Source of the DNA: Petaurus breviceps papuanus
Taxonomy: Eukaryota; Chordata; Mammalia; Diprotodontia; Petauridae
Length of the DNA stretch: 64,000 bases
Reading direction: 5' to 3'
Assembly (NCBI GenBank): GCA_028583685.1
Contig: JAMXIF010000048.1
Span: forward strand, 25,797,173-25,861,172
Below, one piece after another: positions 11,901-24,300 of the stretch (the first letter of the stretch is position 1; each line of letters starts with the position of its first letter). The notes under the pieces are model-generated. The model was not told the DNA's origin and ran no database searches. It saw nothing but the letters and a program-made list of their open reading frames with translations. Both the position numbers and the translations under genes were made by a program.

Positions 11901-14900
11901 AAGCTAGCATTATTAGTGTCTTAATTTAAGTACCTGTTTATAGCCACTTTTTGGACAGGGTCCTGCTGAGAGATTTGGCCAGATTTTCTCTGTTGACCAG
12001 AGTGACAGTGAAAAATAATTTCCACAGAATCTGTGATTGAAAAAGGAATGGTCCATTGGGTTTTCAGGAAAGAACTTATCATTGAAATTCCTGAGGGTGT
12101 TTTGGGATAATAACAGTGGTAAAATGTAGAGTGGTGGTTCAGTGTAAGAGTAACTACTGTTGATACATGTTTTTTTTCTCTTCGCCAAGGTTGCTGACCT
12201 AACAACATTAATAAATGAGAAGGAACAGTTTCTCAATGAGAAAACCGAAGCTATTCTCCAAAAAGAAGAAGAAATTGACCAGCTGAAAAAAGGTTGGACC
12301 AACCAACTGTATTCTCTGTTGCTGATGAGTGCTTTTCTAAGTGTTTGTTCCTTTGTTAGGACAACAGTGAAATACAGCTGGCACAAAGTGCTCAGACCCT
12401 GGTTGATTCTTTCTGAAGGCCTAAATTTAAATAGGAAATAAAAATAATTCCTAAAATTGCCCTAGATAAATACTATATTTACTATCTCAGTTTATGTCTT
12501 AAAAGTAGGAAGAGACCAAAACCTGCATTTCTCAAATTTTCTTGCAACCTCTGGCATTCCATATGATGTAAATAAGGATTTTGTGATAAAATAGAATACA
12601 AAAGACTTTTAACAGATCCTCTAGAAAGAACATGCTGGGGGCGTTAGGTGGCGCAGTGAATAGAGGACTGGTCCTGGAGTCAGGATGGACCTGAGTTCAA
12701 ATCCAGCCTCAGACACTTAACACAAAAACTAGCCTTGTAACCTTGGGCAAGTCACTTAACCCCAAATTACCCTCCAAAAAAAAGCAAAAAAAAAAAAAAA
12801 GAACATGCCGAACATTGTGCTGTGCACTAGCTTTTAAGTAAAACTGAAATTTAGCTGATATGATGTCTGTCTTCCTGGAACTGCCAGCCTAGTAGGGGTT
12901 TTAAGTCACTAGCACAGAATCTATAATAAATAATTATACATGATAAATGCTTTAGTGGGTGCAAAAATAAATACAGTGTGAATTCTGACGAAAAACGTTG
13001 TTACTGACAAAAAAAATCAGGGAATTCCTTCCTAAGACAATGGCAGCTGATTTGGACTTTTAAAGGTGTATGAATTCAGTAGCAAAAGGGGAAGGGGAAC
13101 GGGGAGGCTAGGTGGTGCAGTGAATAGAGCACCGGCTCTGGAGTCAGGAGGACCTGAGTTCAAATCCGGCCTCAGACACAACACAAAAACTAGCCTGTGA
13201 CATTGGGCAAGTCACTTAACCCCAATTGCCTTACCTTCCCCCTCCAAAAAGCAAAAAAAAAAATTTTTTTTTTTTAAAGAGAAGGGGAAGAAAGGCAGTC
13301 TCAGCATAAGGAGCAGTTTGAGCAAAAGTACAGTCAGAAGAATGCAGACATCAGTTAATCCTCTACTGTGACTGGAGCATTGAGTGTGGGTCACAGGAAA
13401 TCATGCTGGACAGGAGAGGCACCAGACATCGGGTATCCATGGGTGCTGGGTGGAAGAGTTTAGAACTTCAGTAATAGCACTATTTCTTTTTCAATTCAAT
13501 TAAAAAACAATTCTTAAATGCCATCTCATATGAAATATACTAGGGAAAGAAAGAATGTTAACATTTCACAGATTCTGGCTTAAAAGGGGTTTATATTCTG
13601 CAGTGAGGAAATAACATGTATGTGTAATATAAAATAGAATGACAGTAGAGACAGGAGGGATCCAAAGTTCTCTAGAAAATCTGTAGAGGGAGAGAATAAT
13701 TTTAGTGAAGGGTATCGAGTAAAGCTTTGGAAAATGAACTGAGCCTAAGAGGAAAAGGAATATTCTGAATGGACAGCCAGTCATGGGGAACTAGCCGAGC
13801 AAATGCAGAGAAGACGTGGCTAGTAGTACAGGGTAGGGGATCTACTTTGGGAGGCTGTGACAGTACAGATGGATGGGAATGAGGGCCTGGACTAAGAGGG
13901 TAGCTCTGGGAATGGAGAAAAAGGGAACAGATAGAAGAGATTGTTAAGGTGAGAGGGTCACAAAGTTGCCTCCCAGGTTTTGAACCTGGGTGCTAGGGAG
14001 AAAAGCTGTGCCATCAGCAGAAATATTAGGTATGAAGTTATTTATCAAAAATACTTGCTTTATGCAACACGTTTTTCCATATAAAAATAGATATGCTTTT
14101 CTCTCATTTTGCTCCAGAATTGCTCCCACTCTTATCCAAAGGAAATTCTGTGACTCAGGCCCTAGAATTTGCCTAGAATAGGCAGTTTTTTCCTTATATA
14201 GCAAACTTAAAAGCATTCTGTGGACAAATGGTCTAGGAAATACAGTGCCAGAAAATTGCTACTGGGGCTGTTCTCAGTATTTTAAAGAGAAATGAAAGGA
14301 ATCATTGATGCCTCTATGTATTCTGGCCCAGGGCATGACATTGTCCTGCTACAGATGCACCAGTTGCAGAGTGACATGGAGGCCTGCAGGTGTAAAGAAG
14401 CCAAAAGGGAAGAGTCCGAAGGAAAAGACATGGATGTGTTGGGGCTGCAGATAGAAGAAGAGGAGGAGGAGGAGGAAACCCTTCAAGCTCAGGGTGAGCC
14501 AAATGTGAGTATACTGGCACTGCTTTAAATACACATTCCCCCTTAGCAAAGGATATTGAGACTTGTGAATTTGTGAACTGTATTGGGAATTTTATTTTAT
14601 TCATCTCTGTATTATTTGTGTACATTTGAAAATTAGTAATGTATGTACAAAACATTGTGATAATGTTTTGTTGATGCCTTTTGTTATTTAGAACATGCAC
14701 TTTCCCAGTAAAATCCCTCACTGCCACAGACCTCTCCCTTACAATAAAGAGAAACAAGTAAAACTGACCTCCTCAGTGATTATGTTTGACAACATTTTCA
14801 ACATTTCACACTTGTAGTCCATTGTCTTTCTATTGAGAAAACAGGTAAGTATTCTCACCAGTCTCCTGCAACTAAGACTGGTTGTTGTATGTAAGCTGAT

Positions 14901-15293
14901 TCTGATGTCTTTTTGGGTCATTTTCATTGAGATTGTTGTAGTCATGTCTTTTGTAGTGCCTTTTGCCTTCATTTTGCATCACTTCATGTAAGTAAGACAT
15001 TGTAGTATTCAGCCTATGGAAAGTGTATTGACATTATACTGTCATGTATATTGTGTGGAGATCAATAAAGATAAAAATAACTCTTGGTACACCTACAGAT
15101 TTATAGGCCCTTTGCAACAGTTCTCTGGCACTCCCAAGTTTCCTCAGCTAATCGGTTGGGTACCTCTGATATAGTCCACCTCTTACCTAAGTTGAAATAA
15201 CTAGTAAATAGAACAGGTCTCCTCTTTCCACTGTACTGAGATACTCTGTGCAGCTGAACTGGTGAGGAAACAAAGGGATTAGATAGATAAGAT

Positions 15294-15337
<44 letters not shown>

Positions 15338-18300
15338 GAGATAGAGAGAGAGAGAGATAGATACATCGATCTTAGAATTGAGACAGAAGCACTCACCCAG
15401 TAGAGGAGGCTTCTTATACCTATCTGCCACAAACATAAAATTGACTAAGTAGTCTACTCATCTAGTGCACAGTCTATAGAAGAATCAAAGGAACAAAAAA
15501 AGCATAGATATGGCCAAGGGAATGGGAGAAAGAACAAGAATCATAAAAACCCCAAAAGTAATCTCATAAAAGACTGGGCTTCTGCCTTTAATTCAGGTCT
15601 GTTCTATACACATTCATTAATCATCTACTCTGCCCTTGAGTATACCTTTGCATGAGATAGGGCAGTCACTGAGAAATTTGATTCCTTTCCTTAACACATC
15701 TGGACCTGGGGTGGGGGTGGAGACATAGGTTAGTGGAGAGCCCTGAACTGTAAATCCTGAGACCTTAGAATTAGTTTGAGTGTCATCTTACCATGTAACT
15801 TTGGGCAAGACCTTTCATCTCCCTGGGCCTCAGTTTCCTCATCTATATATAATAAGGGAGTTAGGCTATGTAGTCCCTTCCAGCTGCAAAATGCTACTAT
15901 TTATTTGTTTGTTTGTTTTTTTATTTTTTTTTTAAAGCAGTTGGGGTTAAATAACTTGCTCAAGGTTACACGGCCAGTTATTTCTGGGTGTGGTGCTAAG
16001 TGTCTGAGCCCGGATTCAATCCCAGGTCTCCCGACTCTGGGGCTGGTGCTCTTTACTCACTGCGCCACCTGGCTGCCCCTAAGCAATTGGGGTTAAGTGA
16101 CTTGCCCAAGGTTACACGGCTAGGTGTTTCTGGGTGGGTGCTAAGTATCTGAGCCTGGATTTGATCCCAGGTGTCCCGACGCTGGGGCTGGCTCTCTTTC
16201 TCACTGCGCTAGCCACCTGGCTGCCCCTCATTTGTTTATTTTAAATAAATAGTTGTAGAGGCCTGAGGAATGAAATTAATATAGTTCTCTGTATTGAATT
16301 TTTATAAAAATACTCTGTGAGAATAAGTATACATTCCTGAGTTAGGGTGGTGGTGGTGGAGGGATTAAAATAAAAGCAATGGTGGGAAGTCCATGTCCAT
16401 GCTCTGAGTGGAAGAGCTGGTCCTAGTGGAAAGAGGAAGCAGAAGTTTCTTCTGGTGTGTTTTGTGGGGGTAGGAGAACAAGGATAGCTGAAGAAAGGTG
16501 AACCTCTGAATCATTATTAAAAGAAATATGCTTTCCCTCAAATCTTGACTAAATCCCCATAGTCCCTAGAAGGGAATGAGCTAAGAGACTCCAGGATTGG
16601 AGACAAGGCTTGGTGACAGTGGCTCCAAATGATCTGACAAATAACCAACCCATCACTGCCATCAACTTCTACTTGCTAAAACCATTATGATACCTTCTAT
16701 TCCCAATAAAAATCCTAAAACACATGTTTTGATTACAACAGATAGAATAACAAAGGACTCAGGGTCACGTTTTTAGGAAATCTGGAGCACATGGAGGCCT
16801 CCAGTAGACTATATAGAATGCACACTATTTGTCTTTTTGCCATAGCCAAGTAATTGCTATCTATGTTTAAAGGACATGTTTGTTCACTTTCTAGAAGAGA
16901 TGGTGAAGGGTTCAAATAATATCTCTGCCTTCTTGGATATGTGGGAGATTATTCTTTCCAAAATTGAAAAAAATGACTTCATTGTAAAAACAAAAAGATG
17001 TAGAGGGAGCAAGGGGAATTCTGACCTGTGCCCCAGTAGGTTAGAGAATGGAAAACAGTGACAGGAAAGAAGAAAAATCATTAGATAGGAGATTCTTCCC
17101 AAAGAGCAGGAAGCACTTGCCCCTTTTATAAAGAAGAGTTACAAAGATTCCAAGTTACTGTCAGGTGAGAGATCCTGTAGTAAGGAGCAGAGGAAGAAGA
17201 AATTAATCTAGAGGCAGCTATTTTTCAACCTAGTAGAAATAGAGATCTATCATGGACATGATGGAGAACCTCCAAGCCTTGTATAAACCTGATGACCACT
17301 ACCCACCTCGCGTGATTTGTGTACACACAAGTGATATTGCCATAAACAGTCTGTAAAGCATTGCTATTAGGCATTGGCCAGGAAATTAAATACCATAGGA
17401 GCATTGCTTTTTATCATTCTGCTCATCAAAGGCAAGATCTTCTGAAGAAAAGGCAAATCTGAGAGATGAATAGTTGGAGAGTTTAGATTTGGACCATTAA
17501 AAGAAATTTGGGTAATGGCTTCAAATATAAAAATTGCAGGTTGGTGGCCAGGGATAGAGTGTACCTAAGGAAGACTGGTATAAGTGTCTTAGTTTAATAT
17601 CTCAAAACTAAAAAGAAAAGAAGTGAGAAAACTACCTCAGTGTAGCCACTAAGCTAGAGACCAAAGAAACCTTAAAGATGTCATCACTTCTTGCCTAGAT
17701 TATTATAATAGCTTCTTAATTGACTTCCCTGTTTAAAGTCTTAAAGTACTCTAGCTCATCTTATACACTGCTACTAAAGCAATTTCCCTTAAGCAAAGAT
17801 CTGACCATATGCCTCTTACCAAATCAACTCCAGTCCTGTTGCCTCTAGGATAAAATACAAAACTCCTGATGTTTAGCTTTTAAAGCCCCACCCAACCAGG
17901 CCCCAAGTTTTCTTTACAGCCTCTTGGGTATTACTACCCCTCTAGCACTCTGCATTCCATCCTAAGTGGCCTTTTTTCAGGTCCTCTAACACACACTTCT
18001 ATCTCTGTTCCTTTGCACAGAGCATCGCACTTGCCACACTTTTCTCTATTTATGCCTAGCTTTTCTTGATTCTCCCAACGACTAGTCCTTCCTTCCAAAC
18101 TGCTTTATGTTTGGGAGGTTTTTTTGCATATTTTGTATTTATATTTGACTTTTTTATATATTTGTATTTATTAACTTTGTATTTACTGTGTATATGTTTT
18201 TATGTGTACTTGTCTCTTAGAACGTTGACTCTTTGTTATTTATATCATTCCTGATAAGAGAGGGGCAGGGGAAGAGGTAATAATATTGCTTACATGTACA

Positions 18301-21300
18301 TTATGTAATTCTTATTTTTTTTTAAATTAAATTTTATGTTTAATTTTACTTTACATCATTCATTTCCACAAGATTTTGAGTTACAGATTTTCTCCCCATC
18401 TTTCCCCTACCCACCACTCCAAAACAGCAATCCACAATATACCTTCTCCCCCAATCTGCTTTCTCCTCTATCCTCCCCCATCCCCCCTCCGACTTTCCAG
18501 TAGGGCAAGATGGATCTCTGTACCCCATATTAATTAGATGTCAATTAGACTTAATTAGATGTCAAGCTTGCTGTACTCTGCCCTGATCAGAACATCTTTG
18601 GAATACTGTGTTCAATTCTGGGCCTACATTTCATGAAGGATATGCTGGAGAGCATCCAGAGGAGGGTGATGGGCCTTAAGGTCATGCAATTTGAGGATTG
18701 GTTGAAAGAACTAGTAATATTTAGCGTGGGAAAGAGAAGGCTTAGGAAGGACAAATTAGCTTATTTCAAGTATTTAATGAGCTATTGTTTTTAAAAAGGA
18801 GTAGACTTAGTTGCTTGACCTCCAAACCACAAAATTGGAAGCAAATGGTAGGAGCTGCAAAGAGGCAAATCTAGTTTTGATATGAGGAAAATTTCTTAAC
18901 AATTAGCACTAGTCCTAAGTGGAATGGGCTGCTTTTGGCTGTAGTGAGATTCCTACACGTTGGAAATCTTCACTTCAAGGGTAGATGACCCAGTGTCATC
19001 TTTTTAAAGGTGATTCTTTTTGAGATATAGGCTGGTCTAGTTAACTATAAGGACTATTCTAAATCTGAGATTCTGTGAAATTTACACTTATATTTATACA
19101 TTTTGCTATCAAATAATTATGGTTTGATACTTCCAGTATAAGCATTAAGTGTCTGCTTTGTGTCAAACTCTGTGCTTAGTGCCCTCAAGGAGCTTACATT
19201 CTACTAGGAAATATAATATGTTCACAGCTTAGGAAATACAGGATGTTTACAAAATAAGCACCCAGTGATTAGGAGGTGGGGAAGTCTGTACTAGGAGAAC
19301 CAGGAAAAGCCTTTTGAGGTGCAAGTATGTAAGCAGAGAGGCATGAATGTATCAGTGTGGCTGCTCCCTCTATTGAGGCAGATCCCATCCCACACACACC
19401 TCATTCTGTGGAGTTCTCATTCACATCCTTTCCATAAAGCATCCATCCAGTGCTAGAAGACTTGATCTAGTTCTCTTAATATTTCCTAGGTACCCTTATA
19501 TCAGTCAGGCTACCCATTTGTTCTCCCTTACTTTTACTGCATACTCAGCCTACCCCCTTTTCAAGTGTCTCTAAGACATGTATGCTAAGTGCTGTCATTT
19601 AATTTCACTTGTTAACATGTACATCACCATTATATATGTGACATATATTTCATGTATGTATGTATACATTAGGTATATCACCCTGTGGTCTGCTTATCCT
19701 CTACCATACTGGTCCTCTTCTCCCATTGGAGAGTTCCTTTTTAGGGTGAGCTCAGACTGACCATATTTCATTCCCTCTTGGATGTGCTTCTGACTCCCCT
19801 GGACAGGTACCTTCTCTCTCCTTTCACTCCTCTTACAGGTCCCCCTTTGAGCACAGGGATTGCCTTTTTGCTTGTATTTATAGCCCCCACACATGGCACA
19901 ATACCTGACATATAGCAAGCCCTTAATAAACACTTGTTGCTTCACACCTTCCCCCACCCCTTGTCTTTTCATTTTATTTTGGGTTAGCTACCATGTTGAT
20001 TTTTCAGAGATGATGATGTTCCATAATTTGTAACTGTATAGCATAAACAGGAGAGCACTAATGTTAAAAAAGAGAGGCATCTGTATCCAAGAGTAACTTG
20101 GGATCATAGAAGACATTGCATGGTTTCACGGAGATCCACAGCCCTTCATAGGAGATTGTCCTAGAAGTTTATACACAAAAAATTTCAAATATGAAGCTTT
20201 TCACCTCTAGAATCAAAACTCATGCTTCAGTCAGAACTGATACTGCCTAATACCATTTTAGGACCCGTGAGGGTAGGTTCCCCTGTCAAATAGTTCATTT
20301 CCTATGGCAAGCAAATTCCTCCTTCAATATCAAATTAATCTCTGTGGTTCAGTCACTGCCTGCAGAGGCAAAAAGCCTCCTCCCTGCTACCACTCCGTGA
20401 CTTCAGGTGTCTGTCATCAGCCGTGCCACTTGTCCCCTCCTGTCCTTCTACTGTGTTCCATGAAGAACTCCCCATTTAAAATGAACAAACTTCCCTTTAT
20501 CTTAGACCACATCTTCGTATACTCTTTCCATTATTTTTTACTCACAGAAACCTGATGTTCTCCAGAAGACTGTCCCTTGCCACTCTCCCCAGCATTGACC
20601 CAGTATGCACTTTCTGTCATAAGCCCTGAAACATAACTGCCATTTCCAGACTTTCTTTCTGTTTCCGTCACTTGGCATCTTTCTTCTCTTTGAAATTCAC
20701 CTTGTCTATTCCTGCATGTCGTTATCTACATGGTTCACAGTCATATGTTCCACGCCATCCCTTGTCTTAATGCTTGGAGATTTCATTATACATGTTAATA
20801 TATACCTGCTGCCCTCCCATCTCCAACTACAACCTACACCTTTACCTCAGCTACATGTGGGGAGAGTCATGCCCTTGAGCTCACCATTATCTATAAATGT
20901 TCTACTCTCATGATTAAATGAGATAATGTCCATAAAATGTTTTGCAAATTTTAAAGTACTATGTAAATGTGAGCTATTACTATGGTTCAGAACTCTGAAA
21001 TTCCTGTCTGACCACAACCCCCTGTCCTTCCATCTTTCTAGACCTACGTTTACCTTCTCTAAATTGTAGTAACTCCACTCTTTCCTCGTTAGTATATTAC
21101 CCTGACTCTGGTTTTGCTCTGTTCAGTCTTAACCCAATATTTAACCACTTCAATTATGTGTCTCCTTGCTCATGATTCTCTTTCCCATTTGCCATAACCC
21201 ACCTCTGCATTATCCCCACCATCTACCTTAACTCTCAAAAGCATGATGCTGAATAGCATGGAAAAAGTCACAATCATTTAGACTGGGTCTGCTATAAATT

Positions 21301-24300
21301 TGTTAACCTAATTTCAGTCCCTTTCTTGACTGCTACACAGCAATCCTCTTATTTCCCCCAATTGACTTTCACACTTTTCACTGTGGCTATTCCAAACTTC
21401 TTCTTTCCTCAATCCCTTTCTCTTCTTCCAGCACAGGACCTCACCTCTTACTTTACTGGGAATATAGATGTTATCCATCACAAATTCTCACCTCCCTTAG
21501 TCTACATATTAAAGCCCCTTAACATCATCCTCTGTTCTTCCCTCTTTTGCTTTAGTCTGTCACCAAGATAAACCTTTATAGTTGTCTCCTTGATGCCATA
21601 CATTTGAAAATCCTCTAAGAGCTTGTCCCTTCAGTCTTTCTCCGCCCTCCCCCATCTCTCTGAGTTTTAATTTCTCCTTTCTTGCTGTCTACAAACATGT
21701 TCAAATATAGCCTCTAATTTGAAAAATAATTTGACTCTCCATATTCTAAGCTGCCATCCTATATCTTTCCTCCCTTTCAGAGCCAAACAATACTCATTTC
21801 TTAATCCCATGTAGTCTGTTTTTTTATTTTACCAACCAACCAAAACCACTTTCTTCAAAGTTGCCAGCAATCTCTTAAATGTTCACTATGAAGGTCTTTT
21901 CTTCTTACTCATCCTTGATTTCTTAACATCATATGACATCATTGACCACTTCTTCCCCCTAGATACTTTCTCTTCCCTAGGCTTTCACCTAGGATACTGA
22001 TTTCACCTTATTGTTAGTCTCCACTGCTGTATCATCGACCACATCCACACCCACTTGTGAGTCTGCCCTGGAGTTCTGTCTTGAGCTTCCTTCTTTTGCT
22101 ACAGAATAACTCTTAGTTATGTCATCAGCTCTGCTGGATTCAGTTACCACTTCTGTAGTGCTGTAGCTCTATGTATCTAGCTTATCTCCTGAGCCTGTTT
22201 TGCATCACAGACAGCTTATTAACATCTCCACCTGGATGCTCCATGGACATCCCCAAATTTGTCTAAAACATAGATCATCGTCTTCCCCTTTACCTCAGAT
22301 AATAAATTTTCTAAACCTCTGTATCTGTTGAAGACATCGCCATATTTCTAGATCACCTGGTTCATAACCTCCAAATTCTATTTCCCTTGTTCCTTTCCTT
22401 CACCTCCAATAATGCTGTATCTTTTCTATTCTATCTCCTTAATATCCTTAGTGATTATTCCTTTTTCTCCACTTATAAGATCCTAGTTTAGATTTTCATT
22501 ACCTCTTTCTTCCAGCTTTTAGTCTCTTCCTTCAATCCATCATTCACACAGTCCAAAATAATCTTCCTAAAGCATAAGTCTAGCCACATCATTTCCCCGA
22601 TCAATAAACTCTAGTGGCTTCCCTCCTGTCTCTACAGTAATACAGACTACAAACAATACAAATTCCCCATCTTGGCAGTTAAAACCTTTCACAGAACCTG
22701 GCCCCAGACTTACTTATTTAGACTTATTCTTCTCATCTGTACTGATGTGTTCCAACCAAATTGACTTATTTGTTGTCTCCAAACTTGGCAGTCCATCTGC
22801 TTTTGCACAGTCTGTGCCCATTTCTAGAATGTGCTCTCTCCTCAGGTCTGCCTCTTAGAATCCCTGTCTTCCTTCAATGCTCAGGTCATGGCTACCTCCC
22901 ATGGGAAACCTTTCTTTGCCATCTCCCCTTCTTCTTTTCCTCAGATTATTCTATATAAAATTAACTGTTTATGTGTTGTATCCTCCCCCAATAAAATGTA
23001 AGTTCTTTGAGGGCAGGGACTGTTTTAATTTTGCCTTTTGTCCCCATCATCCAATCCAGTGCCTTTTGCATAATAGGTGCTTAATTAATAATCGTTGACT
23101 TGATTTGTAAGTTACTAGATGATTTGCAGTCTTTGTTGAATTGGAATAAATAACATGCAGTTGGATAGAAACCTATCACTGCCTATAGATTGAAGAAGTA
23201 TTTGAAATGGACAGTAATCTAGGCTCAAGGTTTAAGAGGAAGAGAGTCGAAAACTAGATCACCTTTGGGAACTTTATCAGGGCCATCAGATAAGTACTGT
23301 TAAAAAACATTAGACAGATTAACATTACAGTGACTGGAATTTGTTGTACCATGATGTAAACTGTTACATCTTTGGGGATACTTATTGGGTTGTACTTGGC
23401 ATGCCTGCTTACTTTGGGCTTGGCCTATAAAAAATTGCCCATTTAGATTCTTTTCTTGTCTGAAATAAAAACCAACTCTGTGTCTTTGCCCAAAGAATTG
23501 GGATTTATTTCTAACTGGAATTCCTCAGTGTGTTGGATCAAGCAACAATTTGAGCTGACATCCTATATCTGGGGGGAAAAATTCCATGGTTTATTTTTGT
23601 ACCTTTTCTACCCATGAATAAGCTCAGGATTGTCAGCAGAAGAGGTTCTGAGGAGTGCTTTCTCTACCCTGACAGGTTTATGGAGAAGCAGCAAAGGAAC
23701 TGAGTGATGATTTATACCCACTCTCAAATGATGAAAGAACATTGAATGGAGAAGTGGATTGTGTTGATATGGTACAACTACAAAAAGAGAACCGAGACTT
23801 GGAGCAGCAGATCATAGAGAAAAACAAGGTAACAAATGACCCTTCTCAACAATACCAGCCTCCACAAGTCACCCAGCCAGTCATCATTAAGTGCCAGCTG
23901 TGAGCCAGGCCTTGTACTGATCACTGAGGATGTAACTACAAAAATGAGACAGTCCATGCTCTCAAGGAGCTTACATTTTATCATGGACAACAATATGTCT
24001 ATGTTAGTATGTTCAAAATATATACGAAGTTAATTACAAGGTCACTTGGTGGGGAGGGGGTGGAGCAGGGCACCAGGAGCGAGGGGAATCAGGAAAAACT
24101 GCATGTAGAGAGAAGCACTTGAGCTGAGCTTTAAAGCAAGCCAAGGATCCTAAAAGGTGGTGCTGAGGAGGAACTGCATTGCAGACATGGTGAACTACAT
24201 AAGCAAAGGCATGGAGATGGGAGATGTAAGGTCCTGTGTGAGGAACAGAAGGAAGGCCATAATATGGTTTTTGTGGAGGGAGCCTGAAAATAGGATTGAA

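Larger units (their letters stand above)
14505..23675. other. 9.2-kb GOLGA1 intron, mostly repeats
   Basis: Between exons w9 and w10. Apart from the repeats listed separately (GATA array, SINE dimer, L2, CR1/L3), the stretches 14510-15270 and 16230-17650 show no recognised gene, RNA or repeat. Open frames here are short and without similarity. Confidence 0.6.

Noticed and set aside
11913-12386. A 157-residue minus-strand open frame opposite GOLGA1 exon 12190-12292
   Set aside because: It spans intron and the antisense of a real exon, with no recognisable domain.
15187-15432. Minus-strand frame rich in Ser-Leu-Ile-Tyr
   Set aside because: It is a translation of the (GATA)n array.
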